Below, piece by piece: positions 45,428 to 55,796 of a DNA stretch of 64,000 nt. This DNA comes from Saccharospirillum alexandrii. Lineage in GTDB: Bacteria > Pseudomonadota > Gammaproteobacteria > Pseudomonadales > Natronospirillaceae. Each line of letters begins with the position of its first letter. The stretch's first letter is position 1. The translations under genes and the position numbers were made by a program. The notes beneath the pieces were generated by a model that saw nothing but the letters and a program-made list of their open reading frames with translations, was not told where the DNA came from and made no database searches. The stretch lies in contig NZ_RCIP01000001.1 of the NCBI RefSeq assembly GCF_004000275.1, forward strand, positions 798,749-862,748, written 5' to 3'.

Positions 45428-46383
45428 CTGAGCTCCCCGAATTCAGCCAGGGCGCGGCGACAGCGTTCCAGATGCCGCTGGCCTTTGTCCGGCTCTATCT
45501 CATAGCCCGGCAGGCGCAACCCGAAGGGCCGGTCCTGCTGTTGACAGCGGAGCATATGCCAGGCCAGCGCCGACAGTCGCATTTCAACCGCCAGGCCTGG
45601 CAATGCATGCCAGTCCAGCCACTGGTCTGCGGCCTGGTAATCCACGAAATGTTTAACCACCAGTTCATCCCGCGAAAAGGACGGCCAGTGCATCCGGTGC
45701 ACGGAATCGCCAGCCTGGTATTCGCGCAACGAATGAAAATCTTCCGTTCCTGCCTGTACAAAATGGTCGTTACTGACATCACCTTCCGGCTCGGTGCCGA
45801 CGGGTTGCAGCCGCTGCTCGACCGGTTTGGGATAGGCCCAGGCATCAAGGTCCATCTTGATATGAGACCAGGCGACGACCAGACCAAAGGGGTAGCGGCT
45901 CTCAAGCCGGAACCGGGGCAATGGCTGCCGCCCGCGTTGAGACGTGGGCCGACTTAGGGTGACCTGCGTGTCCCGACCGTCCATTTCTGCCCCTACCTGC
46001 CCCCAATCTTCATGGCGAAACTCCAGCGGGCCGCGATACCGTGACCGGGGTGACGACAACATCAGGGAGTAGCTCACGTTCTCACCGGCCTCGACCAGGC
46101 CCGCGGTTTCGGCCTGAACGACCAGACCGGAGAGGTTACGGTAAGTCAGATGCACTGCCGCCCATAGCATGGCTACGAGCCAAAACCCAAGTGCGTAATT
46201 CAGTGAACTTTCGAAATTGATGGCCACCAACAGCACGACCAGGGCCAACCCCAGCATCAGCAGACCCTGGCGCGTGGGCACAATAAAAATACGAGACTGG
46301 TTCAGGGTCACCTGTCGGCCGGGTGGCAACCGACGGCTCACCCAGGCATCCAGACGGCGCTGCAAGGGAGCTGGCCAGCGCAT
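45424..46383 (-). CDS. DUF58 domain protein
   Basis: A 319-residue protein with two N-terminal helices (about 35-75) and a cytoplasmic or periplasmic DUF58 domain containing HRMHWPSFSRDE, which resembles the family block and a degenerate von Willebrand A-like core. Such proteins accompany MoxR ATPases and transglutaminase-like membrane proteins; their exact action is unknown. Middle gene of the three-gene operon. Confidence 0.9.
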   Translation of the reverse strand: MRWPAPLQRRLDAWVSRRLPPGRQVTLNQSRIFIVPTRQGLLMLGLALVVLLVAINFESSLNYALGFWLVAMLWAAVHLTYRNLSGLVVQAETAGLVEAGENVSYSLMLSSPRSRYRGPLEFRHEDWGQVGAEMDGRDTQVTLSRPTSQRGRQPLPRFRLESRYPFGLVVAWSHIKMDLDAWAYPKPVEQRLQPVGTEPEGDVSNDHFVQAGTEDFHSLREYQAGDSVHRMHWPSFSRDELVVKHFVDYQAADQWLDWHALPGLAVEMRLSALAWHMLRCQQQDRPFGLRLPGYEIEPDKGQRHLERCRRALAEFGELR

Positions 46384-46395
46384 CAGAGCATCGCC

Positions 46396-47319
46396 TCAGG
46401 CTGCAATGACATCCACTTCGTCCAGCAGTTGCTGCACCAGTACGGCGGTGTCGTGTTCACGCTGGCCCTGTATCCGGTGCCCGGCTACGGCAGGGAAGAC
46501 GCGTTGCACATCATCCGGCATCACATAGCGACGCCCTTCCACCAGTGCCATGGCGCGTGCGGCGGTCATCAACGCCAGCGCCCCGCGTGGCGACAAGCCC
46601 AGGCGGCATAGGCCAGATTCACGCGAGCTGTGCACCAGCCGCATCACATAGCTCAATACGGCGTCCGAAACTTTTACCGTTTCAACCTCAGCTTTAAGTG
46701 CTTGTAACTGATCTGCCGTCAGCACCGGCTTGAGTTCGGCCAGAAGCGAACGGCCCCGGGTCCCACTGAGCAGGCCTTTCTCCGACTCCAGGTCGGGGTA
46801 CCCCAGGCTCAGCCGCATGAAAAACCGGTCGAGCTGCGACTCCGGCAAGGGGTAGGTTCCGGCCTGGCTTTGCGGGTTCTGGGTAGCGATCACATGGAAA
46901 GGCACTGGCAAGGCATGGGTCACCCCATCTGAACTGACCTGACCCTCTTCCATCGCCTCCAGCAAGGCACTTTGCGCCTTGGGCGTCGCCCGGTTCAGCT
47001 CGTCAGCCAACAGCAACTGGGTAAAGACCGGACCCGGATGAAACTGAAAGGCCTCTTGGTCCCGCCGGTATACCTGGGCGCCGATCACATCGGCAGGTAG
47101 CAGATCCGAGGTAAACTGAACCCGCTGATAATCCAGCGACAACAGGCGACCCAGCGTCTGCGCCAGCGACGTCTTGCCAACGCCAGGCAGGTCTTCGAGC
47201 AACACATGGCCATCGCTCAGAATCGCCACCCAGGCCAGCCGCACAACCTCGTCCTTGCCGGACACAACCTTGCCAGCCTGTGCCAGCAATTGTTGGGTTA
47301 CCGTGGCGATATCGGTCAT
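46396..47319 (-). CDS. MoxR family AAA+ ATPase
   Basis: A 307-residue AAA+ ATPase with Walker A GVGKTSLAQ, Walker B LLADELNRA, sensor region ATQNPQSQAGTYPLPESQLDRFF and a C-terminal lid. MoxR ATPases are thought to act as chaperones for partner proteins that contain VWA or DUF58 domains, such as the one encoded 12 bases downstream. AGGA lies about nine bases before the ATG. It is the first gene of the operon. Confidence 0.93.
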   Translation of the reverse strand: MTDIATVTQQLLAQAGKVVSGKDEVVRLAWVAILSDGHVLLEDLPGVGKTSLAQTLGRLLSLDYQRVQFTSDLLPADVIGAQVYRRDQEAFQFHPGPVFTQLLLADELNRATPKAQSALLEAMEEGQVSSDGVTHALPVPFHVIATQNPQSQAGTYPLPESQLDRFFMRLSLGYPDLESEKGLLSGTRGRSLLAELKPVLTADQLQALKAEVETVKVSDAVLSYVMRLVHSSRESGLCRLGLSPRGALALMTAARAMALVEGRRYVMPDDVQRVFPAVAGHRIQGQREHDTAVLVQQLLDEVDVIAA

Positions 47320-47348
47320 GCAGCGCGTTCCTTATACTCGGTGGTCAC

Positions 47349-47526
47349 GTTTTTGGAGTTCGGGGTAGCTAAGCGGCATGAGCCCGCGTCGGATACCTGG
47401 GATGCCCCTGTGGGGTCGGCGTAGATCCATCCATGGAGCCTAGACCGCAGCATCCCTGCTGCGGACTTCCCCACAGGGCCACCCCAGGTACCCGCCACTT
47501 CTTACTCAGCGAACTCCAAAACTTGA
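47349..47526. repeat. dispersed hairpin element, family A, short form
   Basis: Located in the 246-base gap between moxR and metZ. Its core (GTCGGCGTAGATCCATCC, CCTAGACCGCAGCATCC, TGCTGCGGACTTCCCC) matches the outer core of family A but lacks the inner 80 bases with CATGGGATTC and TAAAACGC. The ends carry the inverted repeat TTTTGGAGTTCG, which is shared with copy 1. Arms ACCTGGGATGCCCCTGTGGGG-like and complement pair within this copy only. Confidence 0.7.
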
Positions 47527-47565
47527 TTCAAATTATTACTTTGTCATAGCCATCTGGGCCAGCCA

Positions 47566-48765
47566 TCACCTCAACGCATTGAGGCCTCGAGCCAGATCGT
47601 CTTTCATGTCTTCCACGTCTTCCAGCCCAACCGCGATGCGAATCAGGCCGGGCACAATTCCGGCCGTTTCTTTGGTCGCTTCATCCACCCGGCCATGCGT
47701 TGTGGTATAGGGGTGAGTGATGGTGGTTTTGGTATCGCCCAGGTTAGCGGTTATCGATAGGATGCGAGTAGCATCGATAACCGACCAGGCCGCTTTCTGC
47801 CCGCCTTCAACCACAAAACTGAGCACGCCGCCAAATCCTGATTGCTGACGCTTGGCCAGGTCGTGCTGCGGATGCGATGACAACCCGAGGTAATGTACTT
47901 TGGTCACTGCCGGCTGCTGTTCCAGCCATTCGGCCAGAGCCTGAGCATTGGCGCAATGCTGTTTCATACGCAGATTGAGTGTTTCCAGACCTTTCAGGAA
48001 GATCCAGGCATTGAACGGGCTCATGCTCGGGCCTGCACTGCGCAGGAACCCGACAATCTCGTTGATCTGCTCTTCACGACCGACTACGGCACCACCCAGT
48101 GCACGACCCTGGCCATCAATGAACTTGGTCGCTGAGTGAATCACGATGTCGGCGCCCTGCTCCAATGGCCGCTGCAATGCTGGCGTGCAGAAACAGTTGT
48201 CTACCACCAGCAACGCATTAGCTTCACGGGCAATCGCCGACACCGCTTCCAGATCGGTCACTTCAGACAAAGGGTTCGATGGTGTTTCCAGAAACAATAG
48301 CCGGGTGTTGGGCTGGATCGCTGCCTGCCAGGCGCTGACGTCCTTGGGGTCCACATAGGTGGTGGTCACGCCAAAGCGTTCCAAATAGCGGTTGAACACC
48401 ACATTGGTCGAGCCAAAAATGCTGCGCGACGAGACCAGGTGATCCCCGCTTTTCAGAAAGGCCATGCACACACTGAAGATAGCCGCCATGCCCGAACTGG
48501 TGGCGGCGCAGGCTTCGCCGCCTTCCAGCAAGGCAAGCCTTGCCTCGAACGCCTGAACCGTCGGATTGGTATAGCGTGAGTAGACGTTACCTTCCTGATC
48601 TCCCGAAAAAGTAGCGGCTGCATCGGCGGCGCTGTCAAATACGTAGGACGATGTCATGAACAGCGCTTCGGAGTGCTCCATCTCAGCCGTATGCCAGTAG
48701 CCGCCTCGCACCGCTTGCGTCGCGGGCCGGGCCTGGTTGACAGCGTCTTCACGCGATTTGTTCAT
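47566..48765 (-). CDS. metZ: O-succinylhomoserine sulfhydrylase
   Basis: A 399-residue PLP enzyme of the trans-sulfuration family that makes homocysteine from O-succinylhomoserine and sulfide. PLP-binding residues are in SGMAAIFSV and the lysine in HSATKFIDGQG; SIFGSTNVVFNRYLERFG and AGPSMSPFNAW are typical of MetZ of Pseudomonas. Its place after purF is also as in Pseudomonas. Homocysteine produced here would be methylated by the split MetH encoded at 12558-16293. Confidence 0.93.
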   Translation of the reverse strand: MNKSREDAVNQARPATQAVRGGYWHTAEMEHSEALFMTSSYVFDSAADAAATFSGDQEGNVYSRYTNPTVQAFEARLALLEGGEACAATSSGMAAIFSVCMAFLKSGDHLVSSRSIFGSTNVVFNRYLERFGVTTTYVDPKDVSAWQAAIQPNTRLLFLETPSNPLSEVTDLEAVSAIAREANALLVVDNCFCTPALQRPLEQGADIVIHSATKFIDGQGRALGGAVVGREEQINEIVGFLRSAGPSMSPFNAWIFLKGLETLNLRMKQHCANAQALAEWLEQQPAVTKVHYLGLSSHPQHDLAKRQQSGFGGVLSFVVEGGQKAAWSVIDATRILSITANLGDTKTTITHPYTTTHGRVDEATKETAGIVPGLIRIAVGLEDVEDMKDDLARGLNALR

Positions 48766-48811
48766 CTCGGTTCCTGGTAATCTAATCGATAGGGCTTCAT
48801 TGGGCTGAACG

Positions 48812-48840
48812 GACGGCGCTTCCCTGCCAGAAGCGCCGTC
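48812..48840 (-). other. 11-bp hairpin after purF
   Basis: GACGGCGCTTC and GAAGCGCCGTC pair perfectly around a 7-base loop, 12 bases after the purF stop. There is no U run, so intrinsic termination is doubtful; it may separate purF from metZ by stabilising or pausing. Confidence 0.5.
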
Positions 48841-48851
48841 TACTTGGCAGA

Positions 48852-50372
48852 TCAGTTGTCGTTATGCAGATCAACCATGGGCGTTTCGTCATCGGTGCTG
48901 CGTCGCTCCCCCTGTGAGGCATCATTGCGCAAGGCCTCCAATGCCGCCAGATAATCGCCGTCGATGTCACCGGTCACGTATTGTCCGTCGAACACCGAAC
49001 AATCAAAGGCGCGCACATCGGCCTTGTGAGATTGCACGGCCTGGCGCAAATCTTCAAGTTCCTGATAAATCAGTTTGTCGGCACCGATCATCTGGCGAAT
49101 TTCTTCGTTATCACGACCGTGAGCAATCAGCTCATGGGCGGCCGGCATATCGATTCCGTAGACATTGGGGTAGCGGACTTCCGGCGCGGCCGAGGCGAAA
49201 TACACCTTTTTGGCGCCGGCATCGCGGGCCATCTCGATGATTTCGTTGCAGGTGGTACCGCGCACAATGGAGTCATCAACCAGCAAGACATTCTTGCCCT
49301 TGAATTCCAGACCAATGGCATTGAGCTTCTGGCGAACCGATTTCTGGCGCTGTTTCTGGCCTGGCATGATGAAGGTTCTGCCGATGTAACGGTTCTTCAT
49401 GAAACCCTCCCGGTAGTGCACACCAAGCCGGTTGGCCAGTTGCAGCGCACTGGTGCGGCTGGTGTCGGGAATGGGGATAACCACGTCAATATCGTGGTCT
49501 GGCCAGTCACGGGAGATCTTGTCGGCCAGGGCATCGCCCATGCGCAACCGTGCCTTGTAGACAGAAATACCGTCGATGATGGAATCTGGCCGGGCAAAAT
49601 ACACGAATTCGAACATGCACGGTGACAATTGCGGATGATCGGCGCACTGGCGCGTGTGCAACTGCCCCTGGGGGTCAATGTAAACGGCCTCACCCGGGTG
49701 GACATCCCGCATCAGTTTATAACCGAGCACATCGAGGGCGACGCTTTCGGAAGCGATCATATACTCGATACGACCGCCTTCGCTGGTGCGTTCCCCGATC
49801 ACCAGCGGTCGAATGCCAAAGGGGTCGCGAAATGCAACCATGCCGTAACCCGAAATCATGGCGATGGCGGCATAGCCACCCCGGCAACGGCGATGCACCG
49901 CGGCTACCGCTGCAAAGATATCATCGGCGCCCGGTTGCAGCTTGCCCTGAAGTTGCAGCTCGTGCGCAAACACGTTGAGCAATACTTCGGAGTCTGATGT
50001 GGTGTTCACATGACGCAAATCAGACTGGTACAGCGCCGTGTTCAATTCACTCGAATTGGTCAGGTTGCCATTGTGAGCCAGTACAATGCCGTAGGGTGAA
50101 TTGACGTAAAACGGCTGACTCTCTGCGGTGCTGGACGACCCGGCTGTTGGATAGCGAACATGGCCAATGCCAATGTTACCCGTCAAACGTTGCATATGGT
50201 TGATGCGAAACACGTCGCGCACCAGGCCATTGCTCTTGCGCAGATAAAACCGTCCTGCGTCTTCCGTTACGATACCTGCGGCATCCTGCCCCCGGTGCTG
50301 CAATACCGTTAAGGCATCGTACAGCTGTTGATTAACGGCAGAATCACTAACGATGCCCACTATACCGCACAT
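48852..50372 (-). CDS. purF: amidophosphoribosyltransferase
   Basis: PurF makes 5-phosphoribosylamine from PRPP and glutamine, the first step of purine synthesis. The N-terminal nucleophile follows the start directly (MCGIVGIVS, Cys2), so no propeptide is used, and the PRPP loop [13 protein letters not shown] is intact. The length of 506 residues is that of the enterobacterial type without an iron-sulfur cluster. cvpA ends three bases upstream, the usual cvpA-purF pair. Confidence 0.97.
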   Translation of the reverse strand: MCGIVGIVSDSAVNQQLYDALTVLQHRGQDAAGIVTEDAGRFYLRKSNGLVRDVFRINHMQRLTGNIGIGHVRYPTAGSSSTAESQPFYVNSPYGIVLAHNGNLTNSSELNTALYQSDLRHVNTTSDSEVLLNVFAHELQLQGKLQPGADDIFAAVAAVHRRCRGGYAAIAMISGYGMVAFRDPFGIRPLVIGERTSEGGRIEYMIASESVALDVLGYKLMRDVHPGEAVYIDPQGQLHTRQCADHPQLSPCMFEFVYFARPDSIIDGISVYKARLRMGDALADKISRDWPDHDIDVVIPIPDTSRTSALQLANRLGVHYREGFMKNRYIGRTFIMPGQKQRQKSVRQKLNAIGLEFKGKNVLLVDDSIVRGTTCNEIIEMARDAGAKKVYFASAAPEVRYPNVYGIDMPAAHELIAHGRDNEEIRQMIGADKLIYQELEDLRQAVQSHKADVRAFDCSVFDGQYVTGDIDGDYLAALEALRNDASQGERRSTDDETPMVDLHNDN

Positions 50373-50375
50373 GGC

Positions 50376-50867
50376 TTACTCACCTCCGACCGACAGAATG
50401 GCATTGGATGCTTTGTTGATGTATTCACCGGTCCAACTGATCACCGGTTCAAAGAAAGGTACCAGCAGCGAGTTCTGCCAGAATTGATCGAGTGCAAACA
50501 ACCGTCCCAGTGCCAGTAGGGCAACCACGACAACCAGCCCGCGCAAGAGGCCAAACACCATGCCCAGCACCCGGTCGGTACCGGTCAGGCCGGTCATACG
50601 AACGAATTCGCCAAGCAAATGGTTGATCAGGGCGCCAACGACCAGAGTAGCAACGAAGAGGATGGCAAAGGCAGCGGTGTAGCGCCAGGCGTCAGATTGA
50701 ATCAGCCCGGCCAGAACGACCGCCAACTTGTCACTGAACAGGCGCGCAATAACCAGGGCCACTATCCAGGTTGCCAGCGACAACGCTTCCCGGGTAAAGC
50801 CGCGCTTCAGGCTGATCAGGGACGAAACGATAAGAATGACCAGAATGGTCCAGTCGATGGCTGTCAT
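50376..50867 (-). CDS. cvpA: colicin V production protein CvpA
   Basis: A 163-residue inner-membrane protein with four hydrophobic segments and the typical LKRGFTREALSLATWIVAL opening. It is needed for colicin V export and for envelope fitness in some enterobacteria; the biochemical role is not settled. Directly before purF and probably cotranscribed. Confidence 0.92.
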   Translation of the reverse strand: MTAIDWTILVILIVSSLISLKRGFTREALSLATWIVALVIARLFSDKLAVVLAGLIQSDAWRYTAAFAILFVATLVVGALINHLLGEFVRMTGLTGTDRVLGMVFGLLRGLVVVVALLALGRLFALDQFWQNSLLVPFFEPVISWTGEYINKASNAILSVGGE

Positions 50868-50949
50868 AGTGATCCTATTTCGAAATCGCGGGCATTCTAA
50901 CAGACCCGCTTCGATTGTGAACCGCGCCCGTTAGCGCACGACCTGACCA

Positions 50950-51540
50950 TCATGGCTGAAAGCGCACCACCAGCCCCTGCAGCCCGGTCTGTTCCAGAAT
51001 GGTCTGCTGCACCTGTCTCACTCGCTCCAGATCGCCGTCTGGCCCAACCAGTACCTGGGTAAAGACCGAGCCATCCGACAACAACACCTCATTCACATAG
51101 GTGTCGTAATCCTGCTCACGTAACTGGTCTCTTAATTCGGCGGCTTTGGCACTGTCGCGAAAACTGGCCACCTGCACGCTCCAGGCGCGCCCACTTGGGG
51201 TTTCTGGCGGAACCACGTTGGTCTCAGCTGACGGCTCGGGTTCAACCGGCGCTGCCTCGGCAAGCGCCGGGCTGGTATCGGCCGGTTCCGCGCTGTTGTC
51301 ATTCTGCTCGGGCTGGGCCTGAGGCGGATCCGGCAGTGCCGGCAGTACATCGGCCGCCGGTTCCGCCACCCGGATATGAGACACATCCGGCCGCTTGGGC
51401 TTGGGGGGAATCTGGGTGATTTTTTCCGGGATGCGGCCGTCTCCGTCGAGTACGACCGGAGCAATCAGAAACACCAGTGCCAGTATGACCAGCGCCCCGA
51501 CCAGGCGCTGTTGAATTCGAACGTCCAAACCTTGCTCCAA
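50950..51540 (-). CDS. SPOR-domain protein, DedD-like
   Basis: A 196-residue single-pass inner-membrane protein: helix at about 13-32, a Pro/Ala/Glu-rich periplasmic linker (40-115) and a C-terminal SPOR domain (WSVQVASFRDSAKAAELRDQL to the end). SPOR domains bind denuded glycan strands at the division septum. It lies between folC and cvpA, as in related genomes. Confidence 0.9.
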   Translation of the reverse strand: MEQGLDVRIQQRLVGALVILALVFLIAPVVLDGDGRIPEKITQIPPKPKRPDVSHIRVAEPAADVLPALPDPPQAQPEQNDNSAEPADTSPALAEAAPVEPEPSAETNVVPPETPSGRAWSVQVASFRDSAKAAELRDQLREQDYDTYVNEVLLSDGSVFTQVLVGPDGDLERVRQVQQTILEQTGLQGLVVRFQP

Positions 51541-51576
51541 TAGACACTACGATGAACCGGACGCCGCGTGCCCCGT

Positions 51577-52827
51577 TTATTGCGACAAAAGACTCAAGGC
51601 ATCGGCGACGGTAAAAAAGGAGCCGCACACCAGGATCGGTAACCCCTGTGCATCTTTCGGCGCAGCCGCCACCGCTGCGGCAACGGAATCATAGCACCGG
51701 GCCGGGCTGACTGTCGCCCTGGCGTTCAGTTCTGTGGCGGTTAGCCCGCGCGGCACCGACAAGGTCACCAGCGACCAGCTCGCCGCCAGCGGTGCCAGCG
51801 CCCGGGTCACCGCTTCGACGTCTTTGTCTGCCAGCATGCCCAGCAGCACATGCCAGCGACGATCTCCCAGCCGACGTGCCAGGTAACGCGCCGCATGAGG
51901 GTTGTGACCAACGTCCAGTACCCAGTCACATCCGTGCTTGCGGATTCTCTGCATGCGCCCCGCCGGGACCACTGCATTAAACGCCGCCAGCGTCTGGTCA
52001 TCCGTCAACTTGAATGGCGAACGCGCAAAGGCCTGACGCGCTGTCACCAGATTGTCCGACGGTACTGTGGTCGTCAGCCCCGTCGCTTTCACGCTGTGTT
52101 TGCCATCGGCATCGGCCCACCATAGCTCCGCGTCGTCGGCACCGTGGGTTTGGCCCAGCGATGAGACGGGAGCCGTCAGTGCCTCGGCGCAGGCCACCAC
52201 GGTAGACGGCAAGTCATCACTGCCCAGAACGGCATCGGCGCCCGAGCGGAAGATACCGGCTTTCTCGACGCCGATCTGATTGCGATCGGTGCCCAGAAAG
52301 GCCGCATGGTCCAGATCAACCGTAGTCACGATGGCGACATTCGGATCCACCAGGTTTACCGCATCGAGCCGCCCACCCAGCCCGACCTCCAGCACCCAAA
52401 CATCCAGATCGGCAGCCTGGAACACCACAAAGGCTGCGAGGGTGGTAAATTCGAAATAGGTCAGTGTGACCTCGCCCCGGGCCAGTTCTACCTGCTCGAA
52501 AGCCGCTATCAGGCATTCATCGGTTACCGGTGTTGAATCGATTTGTACGCGCTCGTTGAACCGGTGCAGATGCGGCGAGGTGTAGAGCCCGACCCGGCAA
52601 CCGGCGAGCAGACTCATCTGACGCAGGGCGTCGCAGGTAGACCCCTTGCCATTGGTACCGGCTACGGTGAACACGAATGGCCGCGTGCGCCCGGTTGACG
52701 CCAGGGGCAGGTCCAGACGTGACGCGACCGCCCGGAGGCGGTCGAGTCCCATATCGATGGCCTGGCTGTGCAGGTGTTCGAGGTAGCTCAGCCAGTCGTC
52801 GAGTGTGGCGTCAGGCTGCGGACGCAT
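51577..52827 (-). CDS. folC: bifunctional folylpolyglutamate / dihydrofolate synthase
   Basis: A 416-residue Mur-ligase-type enzyme that adds glutamate to dihydropteroate and to reduced folates. The P-loop [12 protein letters not shown] and the late [16 protein letters not shown] block are intact. Its start overlaps the end of accD by 17 bases, so translation is likely coupled. Confidence 0.95.
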   Translation of the reverse strand: MRPQPDATLDDWLSYLEHLHSQAIDMGLDRLRAVASRLDLPLASTGRTRPFVFTVAGTNGKGSTCDALRQMSLLAGCRVGLYTSPHLHRFNERVQIDSTPVTDECLIAAFEQVELARGEVTLTYFEFTTLAAFVVFQAADLDVWVLEVGLGGRLDAVNLVDPNVAIVTTVDLDHAAFLGTDRNQIGVEKAGIFRSGADAVLGSDDLPSTVVACAEALTAPVSSLGQTHGADDAELWWADADGKHSVKATGLTTTVPSDNLVTARQAFARSPFKLTDDQTLAAFNAVVPAGRMQRIRKHGCDWVLDVGHNPHAARYLARRLGDRRWHVLLGMLADKDVEAVTRALAPLAASWSLVTLSVPRGLTATELNARATVSPARCYDSVAAAVAAAPKDAQGLPILVCGSFFTVADALSLLSQ

Positions 52828-53674
52828 GGGTGAGTTTCTTCAGCAGGCCAGCCAGTCGATCGCGCTGCTCGTGGCGATGCAGAATCATATCGATGGCGCC
52901 TTTTTCCAACAGGAACTCACTGCGCTGAAAGCCTTCCGGCAATTGTTCACGCACGGTTTGCTCAATAACGCGGGGTCCGGCAAAGCCGATCAGGGCGTTC
53001 GGTTCAGCGACGTTAACATCGCCCAGCAAGGCCAGCGATGCAGACACACCACCAAAACAGGGATCAAGCATGACGGAAATGTACGGCACGCCGGCTTCAC
53101 GCAACTTTTCGATCGCGGCACTGGTCTTGGCCATTTGCATCAGCGAAAACAGGGCTTCCTGCATGCGTGCCCCACCCGAAGTGGCAAAACAGATCAGCGG
53201 GCGACGCTCTTCGAGTGCAACGGTCGCTGCCTGAGCAAACTTCTCGCCAACGACGGCACCCATAGAGCCACCCATGAAGTTAAAGTCAAAGGCAGCCACC
53301 ACCACCGGCAAGCCTTCCAGAGTCCCTTTAACGGTGACCATGGCGTCGTTTTCACCCGTGGCCTTTTGCGCAGCCGACAACCGGTCTTTGTAGCGTTTGC
53401 CGTCACGGAACTTGAGCCGGTCACGTGGCATCACATCCGTCGCGAACTCTTCGCGGCCTTCTTCATCGAGAAACAGGTCAATACGGCGCCGGGCGCCAAT
53501 GCGCATATGATGTTCACACTTGGGACAGACGTCCTGATTGCGCTCCAGCTCCGGACGGTACAGTACGGCGCTGCATTTGGGGCATTTCTTCCAGAGACCT
53601 TCCGGCACACTGGAGCGTTGACTCGCGCCCGACCGAATCAGTGACGGTACAATTTTGTCCAGCCAGCTACTCAT
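52811..53674 (-). CDS. accD: acetyl-CoA carboxylase carboxyltransferase subunit beta
   Basis: The 287-residue beta subunit transfers the carboxyl group from biotin to acetyl-CoA in the first step of fatty acid synthesis. The N-terminal zinc ribbon is present with two CP-type cysteine pairs ([16 protein letters not shown]), followed by the crotonase-like [12 protein letters not shown] and [16 protein letters not shown] blocks. Between trpA and folC. Confidence 0.96.
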   Translation of the reverse strand: MSSWLDKIVPSLIRSGASQRSSVPEGLWKKCPKCSAVLYRPELERNQDVCPKCEHHMRIGARRRIDLFLDEEGREEFATDVMPRDRLKFRDGKRYKDRLSAAQKATGENDAMVTVKGTLEGLPVVVAAFDFNFMGGSMGAVVGEKFAQAATVALEERRPLICFATSGGARMQEALFSLMQMAKTSAAIEKLREAGVPYISVMLDPCFGGVSASLALLGDVNVAEPNALIGFAGPRVIEQTVREQLPEGFQRSEFLLEKGAIDMILHRHEQRDRLAGLLKKLTHASAA

Positions 53675-53707
53675 CGCTTCCTCATCATTCGATGTTCGAA
53701 TTAAGCA

Positions 53708-54517
53708 TTATGCGCGACCCATGGCGGTGCGCATATCACCCAACAACTTAGACACTTGTGACGAAATTTCAATGGCTGATTCAGATTCCAGCTTCTCAAT
53801 CGCATTCACCAGCACCGAGCCAACAATGACGCCACTGCATACGCTGGCCACCCGGGCGGCCGTTTCACCGTCCCGAATACCAAAGCCAACGCACACCGGT
53901 ATGTCCGTGTGTTGTTCAATCCAGCGCATGCGTTCTGCTACTTCGTCGACGTTCAGGGTATTGGCCCCGGTAATGCCTTTCAGTGACACATAGTAGATCC
54001 AGCCAGTACTGCGCTTGCATATAATGTCGAAACGCTCATTAGTGGTTGTGGGCGTGACCAGGTAGATCAGATCCAGACCAACGGCCTTTGCATAGTCAAC
54101 GATACCACCGCCCTCTTCCGGTGGCATATCAACCATCAACAAGCCATCAACACCGGCTGCGTGCGCGGCGTTGACGAAGGTCTCGTAACCCATCCACTCA
54201 ACCGGGTTCAGGTAGCCCATCAATACAACGGGCGTGTCCTGATTGGTTTTGCGAAATTCAGCGACAATGTCGAGGGTTTTACGCAGCGACATGCCATTGG
54301 CCAGCGCCCGCTCATTGGCGCGCTGAATCGCCGGACCATCGGCCATGGGGTCGGAGAACGGCATACCCAGCTCAATGATGTTGGCACCCTGTTCCACCAG
54401 CGCATGCATCAGCGGCAGCGTTACGTCGGGGCGCGGGTCACCGGCGGTTACAAAGGGAATCAGGGCCTTGCGACCCTCGGATTTCAGGCGTTCAAAGGTA
54501 GCAGCAATACGACTCAT
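53708..54517 (-). CDS. trpA: tryptophan synthase alpha subunit
   Basis: A 269-residue TIM barrel that cleaves indole-3-glycerol phosphate and passes indole to TrpB. The catalytic Glu is in ELGMPFSDP and the Asp in DPMADGPAI; FVTAGDP opens the barrel as expected. It follows trpB by 59 bases in which a hairpin lies. Confidence 0.96.
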   Translation of the reverse strand: MSRIAATFERLKSEGRKALIPFVTAGDPRPDVTLPLMHALVEQGANIIELGMPFSDPMADGPAIQRANERALANGMSLRKTLDIVAEFRKTNQDTPVVLMGYLNPVEWMGYETFVNAAHAAGVDGLLMVDMPPEEGGGIVDYAKAVGLDLIYLVTPTTTNERFDIICKRSTGWIYYVSLKGITGANTLNVDEVAERMRWIEQHTDIPVCVGFGIRDGETAARVASVCSGVIVGSVLVNAIEKLESESAIEISSQVSKLLGDMRTAMGRA

Positions 54518-54545
54518 AACAATTCCTTGGTGGGATAACGGAAGC

Positions 54546-54565
54546 GGGCCCTGCTGTCAGGGCCC
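54546..54565 (-). other. hairpin between trpB and trpA
   Basis: GGGCCCTG and CAGGGCCC pair around CTGT. No U run follows, so it should not end transcription; it may adjust trpB to trpA ratio or mRNA decay. Confidence 0.4.
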
Positions 54566-54576
54566 CTCACCGATCC

Positions 54577-55791
54577 TTAAATTGACAAACCATCCAGTGC
54601 CGCCACGGTGTGAACATCTTTGTCACCCCGGCCAGACAGATTCACGATGATACGCTTGCCCTTGCCCAGCTGCTTGGCCAGCTTCTTGGCATAGGCGATC
54701 GCGTGTGCGCTTTCGAGCGCAGGCATGATGCCTTCGGTTCGGGTTAACTCGCGGAAGGCATCCAGCGCTTCATCATCGGTAATGGCCACGTATTTTGCGC
54801 GGTTCGAATCTTTCAACCAGGCATGCTCGGGCCCAACACCGGGGTAGTCGAGGCCGGCCGATACAGAATGGGTCGCACTGATCTGGCCATCGTCGTTGGC
54901 CATGATGTAGGTGCGGTTGCCATGCAACACGCCCGGGCGGCCCTTGCTCAGGGGTGCTGCGTGATCATCACCGTCGAGCCCGTGCCCACCGGCTTCCACA
55001 CCATAGATTTCAACACCCTCGTCGTTCAGAAATTCCCAGAACAGGCCAATGGCATTCGACCCACCGCCGACACAGGCGACCAGGGCATCCGGCAGCTCAC
55101 CGGTTTGCTCCAGTATCTGCCGGCGTGCTTCACGACCGATAATGGAGTTGAAATCACGTACCAGTGTCGGATAGGGGTGCGGGCCAGCGACCGTACCAAT
55201 GATGTAGTAGGTGTCATCAACATTGGTCACCCAGTCACGCATGGCTTCGTTCATCGCATCTTTCAGGGTGCGTGACCCGGAGGTTACCGACACCACTTCC
55301 GCACCCAGCAACCGCATGCGGTACACGTTCAGCTTCTGGCGCTCTACGTCTTCGGCCCCCATGTACACCACGCATTTAAGCCCCAGCCGGGCGGCTACGG
55401 TGGCGGTTGCAACACCATGCTGACCGGCCCCGGTTTCAGCAATCACCCGGGGCTTGCCACTGTATTTTGCCAGCAGCGCCTGGCCGATGGTGTTGTTGAT
55501 CTTGTGCGCGCCAGTGTGGTTCAGATCTTCACGTTTAAGATAAATGTCGGCTCCGCCCCAGTTTTTGGTCAGGCGCTCCGCCAGATACAAAGGAGACGGG
55601 CGGCCTACGTATTGCGCCAGGTCTTTATCGAACTGCTGACGAAAATCGGGGTCGTCTTTCAACTTGGTGTACATGGCGGACAGCTCATCGAGCGCATCCA
55701 TCAGGGTTTCTGAAGCAAAACGCCCGCCATAAGGACCAAAGTGGCCGGTCGCGTCCGGATGAGCGTGGTAGTCTTCGGTAATCGTTGTCAT
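54577..55791 (-). CDS. trpB: tryptophan synthase beta subunit
   Basis: A 404-residue PLP enzyme that condenses indole with serine. The PLP lysine is in HTGAHKINN, the phosphate loop in [10 protein letters not shown], and the substrate loop ETGAGQHG is intact. It starts five bases after trpF, forming trpF-trpB-trpA. Confidence 0.97.
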   Translation of the reverse strand: MTTITEDYHAHPDATGHFGPYGGRFASETLMDALDELSAMYTKLKDDPDFRQQFDKDLAQYVGRPSPLYLAERLTKNWGGADIYLKREDLNHTGAHKINNTIGQALLAKYSGKPRVIAETGAGQHGVATATVAARLGLKCVVYMGAEDVERQKLNVYRMRLLGAEVVSVTSGSRTLKDAMNEAMRDWVTNVDDTYYIIGTVAGPHPYPTLVRDFNSIIGREARRQILEQTGELPDALVACVGGGSNAIGLFWEFLNDEGVEIYGVEAGGHGLDGDDHAAPLSKGRPGVLHGNRTYIMANDDGQISATHSVSAGLDYPGVGPEHAWLKDSNRAKYVAITDDEALDAFRELTRTEGIMPALESAHAIAYAKKLAKQLGKGKRIIVNLSGRGDKDVHTVAALDGLSI

Positions 55792-55796
55792 CGGTA

